From positions 498,001 through 562,000 of the forward strand of contig NC_087062.1 in NCBI RefSeq assembly GCF_963678635.1: 64,000 bases of DNA, read 5' to 3'. The notes under the pieces are model-generated. The model made no database searches. It was given only the letters and a program-made list of their open reading frames with translations, and was not told the DNA's origin. Source of the stretch: Symsagittifera roscoffensis (lineage: Eukaryota > Xenacoelomorpha > Acoela > Convolutidae). The position numbers and the translations under genes were made by a program. Shown in pieces: positions 1 to 11,588 of this stretch; positions within the stretch are counted from its first letter, which is position 1; each line of letters opens with the position of its first letter.

Positions 1-704
1 TTTGTTTAAAGTCGTGTCCAATAGGAAACAAAGCTCCATTTTGGATAGTGTCGTTTCCACTCACAAAAATGTTCATTTTTGTTCTTGTTGTCGGATTCAA
101 TGAGAGAAATGTTTAAGGAATTAAATCTGTCAAAAAAGTAAAAATATACACAAAAGCAATTGCAAAAACAAATGATCAAAAGTTGTTTGATGTAAAAATA
201 AGAAATATTGCTGATATAAGTAACAAAAGGAAGAAAACTAAAAAAAGTAGCAACTACAATTTTTTTCATCAAGTTAATTGAATTTTTTGTATGTAATCAA
301 TGATAAAAAGCATATTTTAGAGTAAATAGTCAAGTTCTTTGATTTTGATGTGAATCTGGGAGGATAACTCAAAATTGATCAATTTTCAAAGCAAATCTCT
401 GGAAATCTGATTCCAAACCGAATCAAGCAGGATTTTGAAAAAATTTCCTTAAAACGAATGCTCGATTCTGATTGGTTGATAGCAAATTTTTGAAAACTCC
501 ATGGTTAGATTGGATGATTTTCATTTCAGTTAGGCTAATTAGCGTATCTATTCTGATTTTCTTTCACGTCAAAAACAATTGTTCAAGAAATTTGCTGTTT
601 TTATTCGCTTTTACTCATTTTTTGAGCCTATTCAACTTTTCTTTACTGAAAATTTGGGACATTCTAAATCTCCCATTTTTTTTCTTCTTTTTCTTCCTAT
701 TGAG
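1..704. other. AT-rich sequence, no gene seen
   Basis: This stretch is strongly AT-rich with many homopolymer runs. The short open frames in it are low complexity (F, I, L, S, K rich) and do not look like protein-coding sequence. It is the presumed host flank and 5' side of the zinc-finger exon that follows. Confidence 0.5.
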
Positions 705-932
705 ATGCCGTTACTTAATAGAAACAAATTAATTGCATGCTTTGAATGTGGAAGAAAATACACATGTAAAGATGCGTCAAGACATCGAAATCACTGTGAC
801 GTTTTAAAGTGTTCCAATTGTAACTTTTTTACATTTAGCAGCGAGGAACTTACTAATCATATCAAGATGAAGCAGTGTCAATATAATGTTAAAATATGTG
901 CTCGGCAGTCTCAAAAAACACTCCAAGAGAAG
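705..932 (+). CDS. Small C2H2-type zinc-finger exon (host-like)
   Basis: The open frame from the ATG at 705 encodes about 76 residues with two Cys/His clusters. The first reads ACFECGRKY followed by RHRNHC. The second reads LKCSNCNFF followed by NHIKMKQC. This is the pattern of the small C2H2/C2HC proteins common in nematodes. The exon runs up to an AAG codon directly followed by GTAAAACT, a plausible splice donor at 933 in phase 0. I chose the ATG at 705 because the upstream part of the frame is hydrophobic low-complexity sequence. No downstream exon could be identified in the following AT-rich 1.5 kb, so this may be the first exon of a gene or a relic. The role is unknown; DNA or RNA binding is only a family-level guess. 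Confidence 0.45.
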
Positions 933-2416
933 GTAAAACTGATATATTTTTAAGAAAAACATAGTAAAAAATACTTTGAATAATAATTTTTACTGAGTCT
1001 GAAAAGTCTATACACTATATTTGAAAAATTTTTAGTAAAAAATTTACAGTTTTTTGTCATTATTCTTGTTTTGTCATACTCAAAGGTTCTGATTGATGGT
1101 AAAAGCAGCAAAAATCGAGTTCAAATTGTCGTGAAACTTTCGACGGAAATCAATCCGAAAATCTTTAAACTACAGTAAAAACTCCATTGGTTGCAAGCTT
1201 GCAGAGATTTTGTTGCAATAAATTTGTAGTAAAAGCGAATTACATACGCTAATGAGTGCTTCAGAATTTGTTGAAATACAATAAAAAACTGGATATTTAT
1301 AAAACATCGATTAATTGAAAAGTTTTGCCTAGTAACCAATTTAAAGTTTTCCTTGCTTAGTGGTTGTAAAAGTAATCTTAGAGTAGTGCGTAGCAGATAT
1401 TGAGGATTGATTTACTAAGAATTATGGTTTTTTTTCGCTTTTTTTTCTACATTTCAGAAAAGGAATTGATAATTGACCTTGAATCTGTATGTTTTGCTGA
1501 CATTTGAAAAATTCAAGTTAATAGTATACATCATTCTAAACCCAAAATTTACTTCAAAATAGAAATTCAGAGTTGAAACAGCAATATAAAATTATCAAAT
1601 AAAGAAAATCATTTAAAGACGTTTAAAAAAGGATTCATGATACTAATTCAGCTTCGGATTGTTGAACGGTCGTTGAAACGATACATTTTTCCTTCAAAAG
1701 TTCAATTTTCACGTAATTTTTGTTCAAATTGGATTAACTTGATAGATAGAAGATGAAGCAGAAACTGAGAAAATGAGATAGAAACTCGATTTAATTCATT
1801 AAGAGTTCTGACATAATTTTACTAAAATTTAGCTTATCAACCATATTTTGAGAGAAACACGGACATAAATAGTGTCAAAAATTGGTATTTATGTGTAATT
1901 CATTAGAAAAGTTTGTTTTCCTTTGATATATAAGGTAACTTTTTATGAAAAATCAGATGTTTTGAGGATAGTGTTTGTAAAGCAAACTCATTCCGACATC
2001 TTTTGGAAGAAGATACATGAAGCATAAAGCAAAAACAGGTTTCAAGATCTACATTTCATTATTTTTTTTAAATATATAAAGTTTTCTTTTGCTTAATAAA
2101 AATCCGAAAATTACACAATTGTTCCAGTTTGCACCTTGATTTCCTTTGCTAAATCACTTTTTGAGACGCGCTCTTTTAGAAATTTTTAGATATTGTAGAT
2201 GTTAGAAACTAGGTTCCCTTGCGTATTTCCGGAGGTTTTCAGACTATAACTAAAAGAGCTGCTCCTAATTTGTTCTTATATTGTAAAAACACATTTCTTT
2301 TCTCAATTTTTACATATTTTTTGAATGTTTTAACCAGCAGCACCGAATCTTTCTCAATTCAATACTTTTGAGAAAAGTTCCCTTTTAAATAAGAAAAAAA
2401 GCTATTTAAAAATTAT
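933..2416. other. AT-rich non-coding sequence
   Basis: I see no convincing coding frame, RNA gene or transposon end here. It would include the intron if the exon at 705-932 is expressed. Confidence 0.5.
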
Positions 2417-3345
2417 TTTGCAAGAAAAGTGATAGTTATTGACACAAAAATTGTAATTTTGCTGAAATAAGTTACTCTAGCACCTATCAAATCAACCTTG
2501 AGCAAGACAATTACAATTTTTATCGTAATAATCAGATGATGTCAATTCTAATTTCATCTCTGCTAGCAAATTGTACGTTCAATTGATACTAATTTCCTCC
2601 TAAATTCTCCAGTTCTGACTAAATTTTCTTGCAAAGTGTGTTCAATAGCGAAAACATGCATTAAGCAGAAAGCAAGGAAAACCTTAAAACATAGAGCATT
2701 TCTAGAGAAAATCAAAAAAATTGGCTTTTTTTTCCAGAAAAGTGATTATATTGATCCCATAAGTTGTATTTTTGCTTAAATAGTTTACTGTGGCACCTAA
2801 GAAGGGAAACTTCAGGAAGACATTTACAATTTTTATCATAATAATCAGACGGTATCAGTTCTAATTTCATCTTTGCCAGCAAATTGTTTGTTCAATTGAT
2901 ACCATTTTTCTCCTAAATTCTCCGGTTCTAACTAAATTTTCTTGCAAAATGTGTTCAATAGCGAAAACATGCATTAAGCAGAAAGCAGGAATAAACTTAA
3001 AGCATGGAGCATTTCAACAGAAAGTCATGAAAAATTGACTATTTTTCCAGAAAAGTGATAGATATTTATCACAAATGTTGTATTTTTGCTTAAATAGTTT
3101 AATGTAGCACCTAATAAGGGAAACTTGAGGCAGAAATTTACAATTTTTATCAAAATGATCAGACGGTATCAGTTCTAATTTCATCTCTGCTAGCAAATTG
3201 TTCGTTCGATTGATACTATTTTCCCCCTAAATTCTCCAGTTCTGACTAAATTTTATTGCAAAGTGTGTTAAATAGCGGAATCATGTATTAAGCAGAAAGT
3301 CAGAATAACCCTTAAGAATAGAACATTTCTACGGAAAATTGTGAA
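2417..3345. repeat. Tandem repeat, about 313-bp unit, three copies
   Basis: Three consecutive diverged copies are visible. The anchor TGCTAGCAAATTGT recurs at about 2561, 2874 and 3188, spacing 313 and 314 bp. Each unit also carries an AGAAAAGTGAT start, a TTTACAATTTTTATC middle and a GCGAAAACATGCATTAAGCAG end (last copy GCGGAATCATGTATTAAGCAG). It is non-coding and AT-rich; open frames within it are not conserved between copies. Confidence 0.85.
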
Positions 3346-4036
3346 ATTATGTTGCAGAAGCAACAGAGAGATAATCATCACTTATGAAGAAGATTTTGTT
3401 GAATTTGAGCAAATATCGAATAAAATTTAGAGAAAAATTTATCTCATTTTTAGTCAATTTTAGCTATTAACTGTTCATTTTTCATCATTGATCTGAAGTT
3501 CTGTACTATTAAGGTGAATAACTTCTCTAAGTTTGTAATTTTTGCACAAATTTGGGTTAAAAATTGAGCAAAAATCTAGAAATTTTATGGAATATTGCTC
3601 TTAATGTTCATTTGTTTTGAGAGTCCTATTTCAATTCTCCCTGAATTGGACAAAAAATTAGTTAAATATCCAATTAAAAGGTTGTAAATGGAAAATTTTT
3701 GATAAATTTGAATAAATTTTATTTTACTTTCTTAAAAATTACGGTTATTTTCACTATCTTCCACAAGTCTCAATTTCGATTCAGCTTTTATTAGCTTTCT
3801 TGTTAATGTTGAGAGCATTATATAACCCGCTTTGTTACTCAAATAATGCTTAAATTTATCGTATTTCAATTTTTTGTGAGAAAAATTTTGAAAATTCCAT
3901 ATGTCTATTCAAAGTTTTTGTATCAGTGTCTCAACATGATGCCAATTGAAATACAATTTGAGCTTAATTTTAAACTCTAAACGTATTTACTTTCTATTCA
4001 ATTAGATCAAAAGCAACAAAAAAACTAGCCAAATTT
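3346..4036. other. AT-rich non-coding sequence
   Basis: Nothing recognisable: no long frame, no repeat structure, no RNA gene. Confidence 0.45.
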
Positions 4037-4039
4037 TTG

Positions 4040-4205
4040 ACATTTTTGCAGTTCTTTCCAAAAATTTGTAGTTTGTTCCAAAAACTTTGAAATTTTTGCA
4101 ATTTTTCAAAACTTGAAATTTTTTCAAAAACTTTGAAGTTTTGGCAGTTTTCTCCAAAAACTTGAAATTTTTGCAATTTTTTCCAAAAACTTGAAAATTT
4201 TTTAA
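4040..4205. repeat. Degenerate short tandem repeat
   Basis: A unit of roughly 30-35 bp built from CAAAAACTTGAAATTTTTGCA is repeated several times with length variation. The two overlapping minus-strand frames here (F, K, N and Q rich) are by-products of the repeat, not genes. Confidence 0.7.
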
Positions 4206-4556
4206 GGTTTCAGTAGGTTTCAGCATAGTTTAAACTAGATTGAGTACAGTTTCAAAAAAAGGATCATCTAATAAAATAGTTAATAAGTCGAATTATATCA
4301 AATCATATCGTGTTTTGAAGTTTTTTGAAAAAATATCAATTTTTTTTTATAAGCATTTCCAAATTTTTGCACATCTTACCATGGACTTACCATGAACCAA
4401 TAAACATATTCTCTTCATTGCACATTCTACATGTAACACTCAAGAATTACATAACGCATGCCGAGATTTTTGCGAAAAAACTAGACATTTCCACACAAAA
4501 TCCAAAAAGTACCGTTTTTCTTACTATTTTCTTACCATCACACTGAAACCTTACCA

Positions 4557-4855
4557 TTCCCTATCTTAATACATTGGGAATTCTATTCCCTATGTTAATA
4601 CAAGGAATTTCTAATCCTTATACATAGGGATATCTATACACTATCTTAATACATGGGAAATCTAAACACTATCTTAAAACATGGTAAGATCGGGCGCCAA
4701 AAATTTTTTCTGAAACTTACCATCTGAAACCTCGTATCTTAATACATTGGGAAACCTATTCCCTATCTTAATACATTGGGAAATCTATAGCCTATCTTAA
4801 TACATAGGGTGCGGACCGGATACTCTATAGCCTATGTTAATACATGGGGGTCCGC
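4557..4855. repeat. Minisatellite, about 32-bp unit (CCTATCTTAATACATGGG)
   Basis: The core CTATCTTAATACATTGGGAA recurs about eight times with point changes and a short interruption around 4680-4730. It is a degenerate AT-rich minisatellite of the type dispersed in Caenorhabditis genomes. Confidence 0.75.
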
Positions 4856-5387
4856 ACCCCCCCCCCCCCGGCTGAACTGCCCCAACATATACTACTGTTG
4901 TAGTTCCAGTACAGAAGAGGGATGAACTTTTTCTATCTCGTCTAGTACTAAACTTTCTTTTATTCTTCCTTTTTGATATCAAGTGTTTGCGAACGTTGAT
5001 CAATGTAAGGTTCTCGGTTTTTAACTCTAGTAGTCGTTCAAAAATCCCTGTACCTCTTCTTCGACGGGCGTACAAAATTGCACTGACTCAATGTTTGAAT
5101 GGCTCGATGATTTCGTGGAGTTCTTCAGCTGTGCACGGTTCGTCGAAATTGCTATGATGAGCGTTGATGGTATTTCTAATAACTTCGCGCCAGTTGACAA
5201 GACTGCTTTTATTCCTCAGTGATCCTCGTACAAGCAGCCTTAGCAGAATCCTCAGGGGTTTTCTGTTATTTGAGTGGAATCCTAGCCCACCGACAGTAAA
5301 ATATTTTCCTGCGAGTCGTTTTTGAATGGGGTGTTTCGCAACTTTGATTGCTCGATCTAATGATGAAGCTCCGATAACAAATAGCAT
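4797..5387 (-). pseudogene. Unrecognised ORF with one in-frame stop
   Basis: From the ATG at 5387 a frame of 99 codons runs to a TGA at 5088-5090 and then stays open in the same frame for about another 95 codons into the minisatellite edge. The first part looks protein-like (mixed composition, Trp and Cys present, e.g. VNWREVIRNTINAHH). The second part is Lys/Arg rich. I do not recognise a family. It could be a host exon, a fragment of a transposon polyprotein or chance. The splice-like CAG just upstream (about 5425) would fit an exon, but nothing proves it. Confidence 0.3.
4805..4869. repeat. Inverted repeat with C13 run
   Basis: GGTGCGGACC near 4808 is the reverse complement of GGTCCGCACC near 4849, giving a potential 10-bp stem, directly followed by 13 consecutive C (4857-4869). 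It sits at the end of the minisatellite. It may be a transposon edge or a replication-slippage product. Confidence 0.6.
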
Positions 5388-5765
5388 AGATTGAGGGATA
5401 TATCTTCACCTGCCCTAAGCTGCGGGGGACTTTGGACAAATTATCGTATTCGTATATTTATTTAATCAAATGTTCATGCCTCTAGCTCAAATCATCTGAA
5501 AACACACGGTTTGAACAACGGATAAGGACATCTTTGAATAAGTTTATCACAACCTTGAAGCTAATTAAAAAGTTTATCACATTAATTAGGCATTCTGTTT
5601 TACTAGGGAGATTCTCAGTTTTAAAAAGCTGCCTGCTCTGGAATCCTATTCTTAGTGCATATGCGTAGATTCTTACAAAGCTTGCTCAAAAAAAATTCTG
5701 TGCTGGGGCCGGCCATGCTCTGAATCTTAAAAGTTAGCGGTTGAAAAAGATACCCTTCATCTACT
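5388..5765. other. Non-coding sequence
   Basis: No gene or repeat recognised between the unrecognised ORF and the LTR-like fragment. Confidence 0.4.
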
Positions 5766-5900
5766 TGTGACATTCCAACAGAATGCCGTCAAAACTCATT
5801 TCGAGTTCGAGTTTTTATTGAAGCTTCTGAGTGAGAAAATTCGCGGTTTTGGCGGATTATATTGTATTAATCTGACGATTTGATGATGTAACAGTCGTCT
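5766..5900 (+). repeat. Diverged LTR 5'-end fragment
   Basis: TGTGACATTCCAACAGAATG at 5766 matches the beginning of the full LTR at 5997 (TGTGACATTCGACCAGAATG) and the LTR at 56460. The similarity continues in a diverged form for about 130 bp (the AGAAAATTCGCGG and TTTGGCGGATTA segments line up with the LTR). It looks like the start of an older related LTR just upstream of the main one. Confidence 0.55.
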
Positions 5901-5996
5901 TTTTAGGTCACATATGAGGTTAAAGAAAAATAGGCCCTATAACCATTGGCTCAAGAGTCAGGGACACTATCTTTTGTGTTTTTCTACCTCAAGCGG

Positions 5997-6913
5997 TGTG
6001 ACATTCGACCAGAATGGACAAAAAGCAATTTCGTATTCGAATTTCTATCGGAACATCTGACCGAGAGAATTGATGGTTTTTGTGGATCAGTGACGCAAAT
6101 TGAACGATTAGACAAATCGGGAGAGGTTAATTTTGACTGAAATGCTAATTTTTAAAAATTCGATTCGGGCGTGAACGACAAGTAACCTTTTTACATTTCG
6201 CACCAACTGAAACTGCGAAAACAGACCGACAGAAGTCTCAGTGAAAACAACAACAACGGAAATCGTGTGAAACTGATCAAGATTGAAGAAAGAATAGGAT
6301 TGTCAGAAACATTCCGAGTTGTAACGATTGTGCAGTTACAACCTTTACAAAGCAATTCACGAGAACCAGGAAGGGTGTTGGGACGACGTGTCCAGCCTTC
6401 CGGAAAGATATAAGGACATTTTTTCTCCGGATTCCGGAATCCGGAGGGGTCTCGGGAGATAACTGAAAAATTATTTTAACAAACTTTTAGCTTCCTGGAG
6501 ATGTCTTGAATTGAATCGATAACATCCAAATTCGTTTTCAGATTATGAGAAGCTAGGAGTTGAGGGAAAGGGATGATCCATCTTCGATGGAGATGATGAT
6601 TTTTATCTACTGAACAAAAACAATGGTAATATAGTAAATAAAGAGTAGCCCTGTTTTTAGGAGTGACCTTGTGGTCTGGGGATACTGAGATCCAGCCATG
6701 AGCTCATTTTAATGCGAATAATTATGTTAATTAGAGCGTTCTGATCGAAGCGGGAAACAAAATTGTTTTTGCAGACCCGATGTTTGAAAGACCATCAAAA
6801 GAACTGGCTTTGGAAGAGACGGTGGAAAACATGTAGAGCTGTAATTAGGCGCTAGCCAGTCGTTTTAGAACCTAGCTTTTTCCGTCGATATGTACTTCCG
6901 GGCGAATTTTACT
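5997..6913 (+). repeat. Left LTR
   Basis: It starts TGTGACATTCG and ends CGAATTTTACT. The right LTR (56460-57384) starts CGTGACATTCG and ends CGAATGTTACA, so the family consensus is a TG...CA LTR with a terminal inverted repeat of about 11 bp. The two LTRs align over their full length with scattered substitutions and small indels, including the shared GACGACGTGT, CTTCCTGGAGAT and TGTACTTCCGGGCGAAT blocks. A polyadenylation-type AATAAA is at 6637-6642; in the right LTR it has become AATAAG. A copy of the CCGGAAGGGTCTCGGG motif that is amplified in the leader lies near 6440. Confidence 0.85.
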
Positions 6914-6925
6914 TAGATGTTTTTA

Positions 6926-6942
6926 TGGCGCTCTCGGGTGTT
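6926..6942 (+). promoter_or_regulatory. Putative primer binding site
   Basis: TGGCGCTCTCGGGTGTT begins 12 nt after the LTR end. A diverged equivalent (TTGCGATCCTGGGTGTT) begins exactly 12 nt after the probable LTR end of the downstream element (58138). TGG at the start would pair with a tRNA CCA tail. The 12-nt gap is larger than usual, which lowers confidence. Confidence 0.45.
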
Positions 6943-8570
6943 ATTCTCTTATAACATCAAGACCGGCATAACCGTTAGCGAGCATCCGAATTCCCGTGAA
7001 TCGCTTTTTAGCCTAGTTAAGACCGAAATTGCACGTACCAGAAACGGTGGGGGGATTGGCCGATCCGTCATTTCCTGAGTGGTACGTGACCAAAAACACT
7101 TAAACAAATAAATAACCGAAAAAACCAAAAACAGTAAAAAGTATAAAATCAGATTTGATCCCACCCTCCCGTTTGTTGTTGTTAGATATATTGTTGTTAC
7201 AGGCATTTAAATCAGTCAGGATCTTTACGATCAATATTGTGGCCCGTTTGTGGTGCTTATACTATAGGGTTATTTGAGTATTTAAGCACGTTAATGCTAA
7301 TTTGCGCTCAATCCGGAAGGGTCTCGGGATTAGAGAAGAAGACTGATCCGGCAAGCAGTGCAAGGAGCGACAACAAGGTGCTCAAGGATAACAACAATAG
7401 ACTGTTGGCAATCGTTAACAAGTTTTGTATCCCTTTCTGTACAAAAAGTAGGATATTTATCTGTGGGGTGCTCGACAGTGACTGCACTGTAGTGGCCCTT
7501 CACCGAATTGCGAGTTTCCGAGTTAAGTACCGTAATTCGGCTATTGAACAAACCCGGAGGGGTATAAGTTTACTAGCATTACTAATTATACAGCCTATTT
7601 TATTGCTCCCATACCGTTTTTCAGTAAAAAAACACAGCAAGCAGACCGGTTTTAAGGGTCGCAAATCGCAACTTTTGAGATAACGATATTTTTTGAAACC
7701 CAAAAGTGCGAAATTAGTGAGTTACATCATAATTGTACTGGTTTAAAAGGTAGAACCGGTTGATCTTAGTTCAGAAGTGGTTGGAACTAATTGTGTACCA
7801 AAAACCGGTTTTTCTTGATTTTTCAAAAAACGAAACGCTACAGAATAAAACTTTTTTTTTTTGAAAATTTTGAGTTAGGACAGTAAAAATTGATGTTCGG
7901 ACAACGTTCACTAGTGAATCGATAGGTTTTAAAACCCGTTTGCCAATAGCCATCCGGGTTACAGTGAAATCTATCTTAACGTGTTTGATTTAGCGGATTC
8001 ATCAATCCGGAAGGGTCCAATTAGTATTGTTACTGGCAAATTTTTTTCAACTGGAACGTTTTAGATCGGATCTTTTGCATTGAAATGGAAGAATATATGC
8101 CCTTTGAGCTCGGATCAATAATTTTTAGGCCAAAAAGATCAGAATTGCGAAAAAAAGTTAGGCCGAACCTATAAGAGAGAAATTTTTTCGACTTTAGAAA
8201 AACGACATTTTGGTTCATAACTTTAGAACAATTGGACAGATCCAGTTGATCCTGGTACCATTAGGTCAGAAAGAAGGTGTGCTTACTCATAAAATCTTCA
8301 ATTATTCGAAAAAAAGCGTAAAAGTTTTTGAAGATTTTTTTTAGCGTGTTCAATAATCCGTGAAGGTAGACCCTTCACATTAGTTGAAAATTTTTATTGA
8401 AAGCCCTTTTACCCCTACAAAGGGTAGTAACGGTTAAATAAGGCAAATGTACGCTGTTTTAGACAAAAAAGAAGGGCTAAGAAACCCAGAAAACCAAATC
8501 GATTCGAAACAAGGCTAGTTACAAGACCCTTCACAGTTGAGTAGAATAGCAAAATAAGAGGCTTAGCTTC
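6943..8570 (+). other. Untranslated leader of the retrotransposon
   Basis: This is the first part of an unusually long leader of about 2.3 kb between LTR and gag. It has no convincing coding frame; the 148-codon frame at 7237-7683 has no recognisable domain. Single copies of the CCGGAAGGGTC motif occur near 7313, 8005 and 8572, ahead of the dense array. Confidence 0.6.
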
Positions 8571-8698
8571 GATCCGGAAGGGTCTAGGAACTGAAAATAC
8601 ACCCTTGCTAGTTACTTCCTACAACATAGTAGCATCGGAGAACGTATCCGGAAGGGTATCGGATGAAAATTTCAAAAATCCCAGAAAACTATTTTTGC

Positions 8699-9100
8699 AA
8701 ACCCGGAGGGGTCCCAATTTTGCCAATCCGGAAGGGTCCCAATTTTGCCAACCCGGAGGGGGTTCTGTTTGTGCCATTCCGGTATGGTCCTATTTTTGGC
8801 CATCCGGAAGGGTCCCAATTTTGCCAATCCGGAAGGGTCCCAATTTTGCCAATCCGGAGGGTTTCTGTTTTTGCAATTCAGGTTTGGTCCTATTGTTGCC
8901 AATCCGGAAGTGTCCCAACTTTGCCATTCCGGTGGGGTCCCATTTTTGCCAATCCGGAGGCGTCCTAATTTTGCCCATCCAGAAGGGTCCCAATTTTGCA
9001 AATCCGGATAGGTCCCGTTTTTGCCAATCCGAAGGGCTACTTTTTTGCCAATCCGGAAGGGTCCTAATTTTGTCAATCGGGAAGGGTCCTATTTTTGTCA
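8699..9100 (+). repeat. 25-bp minisatellite in the retrotransposon leader
   Basis: About 17 units with consensus AATCCGGAAGGGTCCCAATTTTGCC head to tail, with variants in the GGAAGGG and CCCAA segments. Because 25 is not a multiple of 3 and the unit has no stop in most frames, long frames stay open in several frames on both strands. These are artefacts. The core CCGGAAGGGTC also occurs singly in both LTRs and in the leader, so the array probably expanded from an LTR/leader motif. Confidence 0.9.
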
Positions 9101-9298
9101 AAAATAAAGTAGACAAAAGAAAAGTAAATAGTAAAGAATATTAGATCATTAACTGTCAGGCTAGAATCCAGTGACTTCACTGGTAACTTGCCTTTTAAAA
9201 AGATGAGACTAAAAAAAAACAGCTCTAAGCCCGGATATTCGCGACACTAAGTCAAAATGAACAAGAGTTTGTCACTGGTTTGTGTGGAATGAAATCCA
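9060..9298 (+). repeat. Leader segment duplicated into gag (copy 1)
   Basis: The last minisatellite unit and about 200 bp that follow (AAAATAAAGTAGACAAAAG, then CCCGGATATTCGCGACACTAAG) recur at 9850-10080 inside gag with about 90-95% identity by eye. Confidence 0.8.
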
Positions 9299-11588
9299 GG
9301 AAGAAACGGAGGGTGATTGCCAGCAAGATGACATCGGATCTCAAGTCAACCTCAATAGTTCGATTCAGGAGAATGACGGATACACCGATGGAGAGACTGG
9401 CTCCATGGACCAATTTGGTGTAGTCAGGACAATAAGCAAGACCACAAACGGATCAGGCCAGTCAGGAGATTTTTTGCAGATAACGAATTCGGAGATGCGA
9501 ACTGGGAAGAACCGAGACAGAGGGCTATATAACACACCTGCGGATCCAGAGGTGGATCATGAGGAGATGTCGAGACAGAGAATCAAGACCCTAGTCTCAA
9601 CGAGCACCCAGCTACCTGGAACCGGCAGGGTGACACCGCCGCTTCTGACGCCATTAGTGGACAGCGGAGCATCAATCGAAGAAGCCTGGACCAACATAGT
9701 GGGCAGCATAGGAGAACAGAATGAACAGATGTCCTTAAGAATGAGTGAACTAGAAAAGGCAGTCCACGTCGAGAGAGAAAACCTGCGGGAAGAGATCAAC
9801 CGCAACAGACAAGAAGTTAGCAGAATCGAAAAACGCTTGAAGGAGAGAATTTTATCAATCCGGAAGGGTCCAATTTTTGTCAAAAATAAAGTAGACAAAA
9901 GAAAAGTAAATAGTAAAGAATATGAGATCCTTAAGTGTCAGGCTAGAATCCAGTGACTGCACTGGTAACTTTTAAAATGAACAGACTAAAACAAAACAGG
10001 TCTAAGCCCGGATATTCGCGACACTAAGTCTAAATTGAACAAAAGTTTGTCACTGATTTCTGTGGAATGAAATTCAATTTCTTTTTGGGAAAAGTGATTG
10101 CCTTGAGGATTTTATTAGGTCTAGCTCGAGCAGTCCGAAGGCATATATAGGTAACACAGGACTCGTTGGGTGCATTAGACGCCCACTTGAGAAAATTACT
10201 GACTTCAAATTTTGTCTGTTTGGTGCGGCACCGAACAGAGAAAGCTGTTTGTTAAGAAACAAGTTCGACGACTAAATGGCGACTGACTAATGTACAAAAC
10301 ACATACGTTTTTCATTGAAAATTTTTTTTTTCCTTCATTTTTGGTTTTATATCAATAGCATCTGTTTTGGAAGAGATCAACCGCAACAGACAAGAAATTA
10401 GCAGAATCGAAAAACGCTTGAAGGAGAGAACGGATGATATTTGGCCAAGAACTTGTCTCGAATGACGAGGGAAGCTGAGCAAAGAGAGTTAAGATTGAGA
10501 GATGACATGGAGAAGTTAAGCGTTCAACAAGAGCAGACTCTTGGGACTCTTGACACAAACATAGATGCGATGATTGAGAAGCGAACTCAGGCTATCATGG
10601 ATAGGTTGGATGGGCTACTAGGCAGCAGGAGTGGACCAAAAGATGGGGAACCGAACTCGGGTGCACCCAGCAGGGAGCCGAGGGTGAACTTCAACGACCA
10701 ACAAAATAGGAGAAGGACATATGGATTCACTAGAGGTAGGGGCAGTTCAGCAGGCTGTGCCACAGGGGATAATAGAACATGGGGCCCAAACATCAGAGAA
10801 GATCAACTGACGATAGACAGACCTCAAATTAACGACCGAAGCAAGGCACAAATGCGACTGGGAGAGGTGATTCCAGAAACAGGAGTCATGCGAGCCAAGG
10901 AAGGAACAATCCAATTGAATCGGACGGAAGGGAAGTTCCAAGTGCATAACCCTTATCAGGGGGCAATGATACTCAGGCAGGGCATTGAAGAGATGCTACA
11001 TCAATGGCCACGGACTTTGAACCTCTGAACAGGTCTTTGGAGACATTCCTTACGAGTTTATCTAGAACCAATGAATGTAGCGAAGGATTTTTCAGAAACC
11101 AAGATGCTAAAAAGACGAATCTGATGGCTGTATTGATACCTGGATAGAAGTAATGAAACTGCATTTTTAGGAAGAGGACTTGTCAGAAAGGCAAGAATGC
11201 AGTGCGCTTACCAGTAACTTCGAAGGGACTGCCCTAAACTGCGTGATGGCCAAAAAGCAGTACCAACGGGACAATGCTAACAAAATCTTTGAAATCTTGT
11301 TAAATCGTTTTGGCTCAGGGTTGCAGGGACACCAAGCAATGATGCGCTTCGAGAAATGGAGGCAACGAGAAGAAGAACATTTAGTACAAACCAAAGGACG
11401 ATATGGACAAGAGAAGCTCTTGTGCAAATTGCAGTTCGACCGACCATCATGTGTCAGCATACCCAACCTACAAACAGGGCATGAAAGCAATAGGCTTTAG
11501 CCTCGAGGCTGAGGATGCGTCAGAGGTCGATCATGAAGATTTCATGAGAGGAATAACTGCGAAATTCGGCCCAAGGTGTTTCTTTTAA
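9282..11588 (+). pseudogene. gag: gag pseudogene of the giant element
   Basis: The first part (9282-9849) is an acidic, Glu/Gln-rich coiled-coil region. The frame is interrupted at 9850 by about 520 bp of leader-derived and other sequence, flanked by a 62-bp direct duplication of gag (9788-9849 and 10369-10430), and then resumes in a shifted frame (10441-11028). A capsid-like region follows at about 11150-11340, with NFEGTALNCVMAKK and ILLNRFGSG; it is collinear with the gag at 62.1-62.4 kb, from which it lacks about 300 bp after MMRFEKWRQRE. A zinc knuckle CANCSSTDHHVSAY (about 11420-11465) has Tyr in place of the last Cys. A second knuckle begins at PRCFF near 11573 and is broken by a stop. 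Gag normally forms the virus-like particle and binds RNA; this copy cannot make an intact protein. Confidence 0.8.
9850..10369 (+). repeat. Insertion in gag made of leader sequence plus filler
   Basis: 9850-10080 copies the leader segment 9060-9298. The remaining 290 bp (10081-10369) are unrelated to anything else in the window. A 62-bp segment of gag is directly repeated on the two sides. There are no transposon ends, so template switching during reverse transcription is a reasonable explanation. Confidence 0.65.

Noticed and set aside
472-732. 86-codon plus-strand frame
   Set aside because: Phe/Leu-rich low-complexity translation of AT-rich DNA.
7237-7683. 148-codon plus-strand frame in the leader
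   Set aside because: No domain, overlapped by antisense frames of similar length, and no counterpart in the other element leader.
8605-9144. Several overlapping open frames on both strands
   Set aside because: They are produced by the 25-bp minisatellite, whose unit lacks stops in most frames; the composition is purely repetitive.
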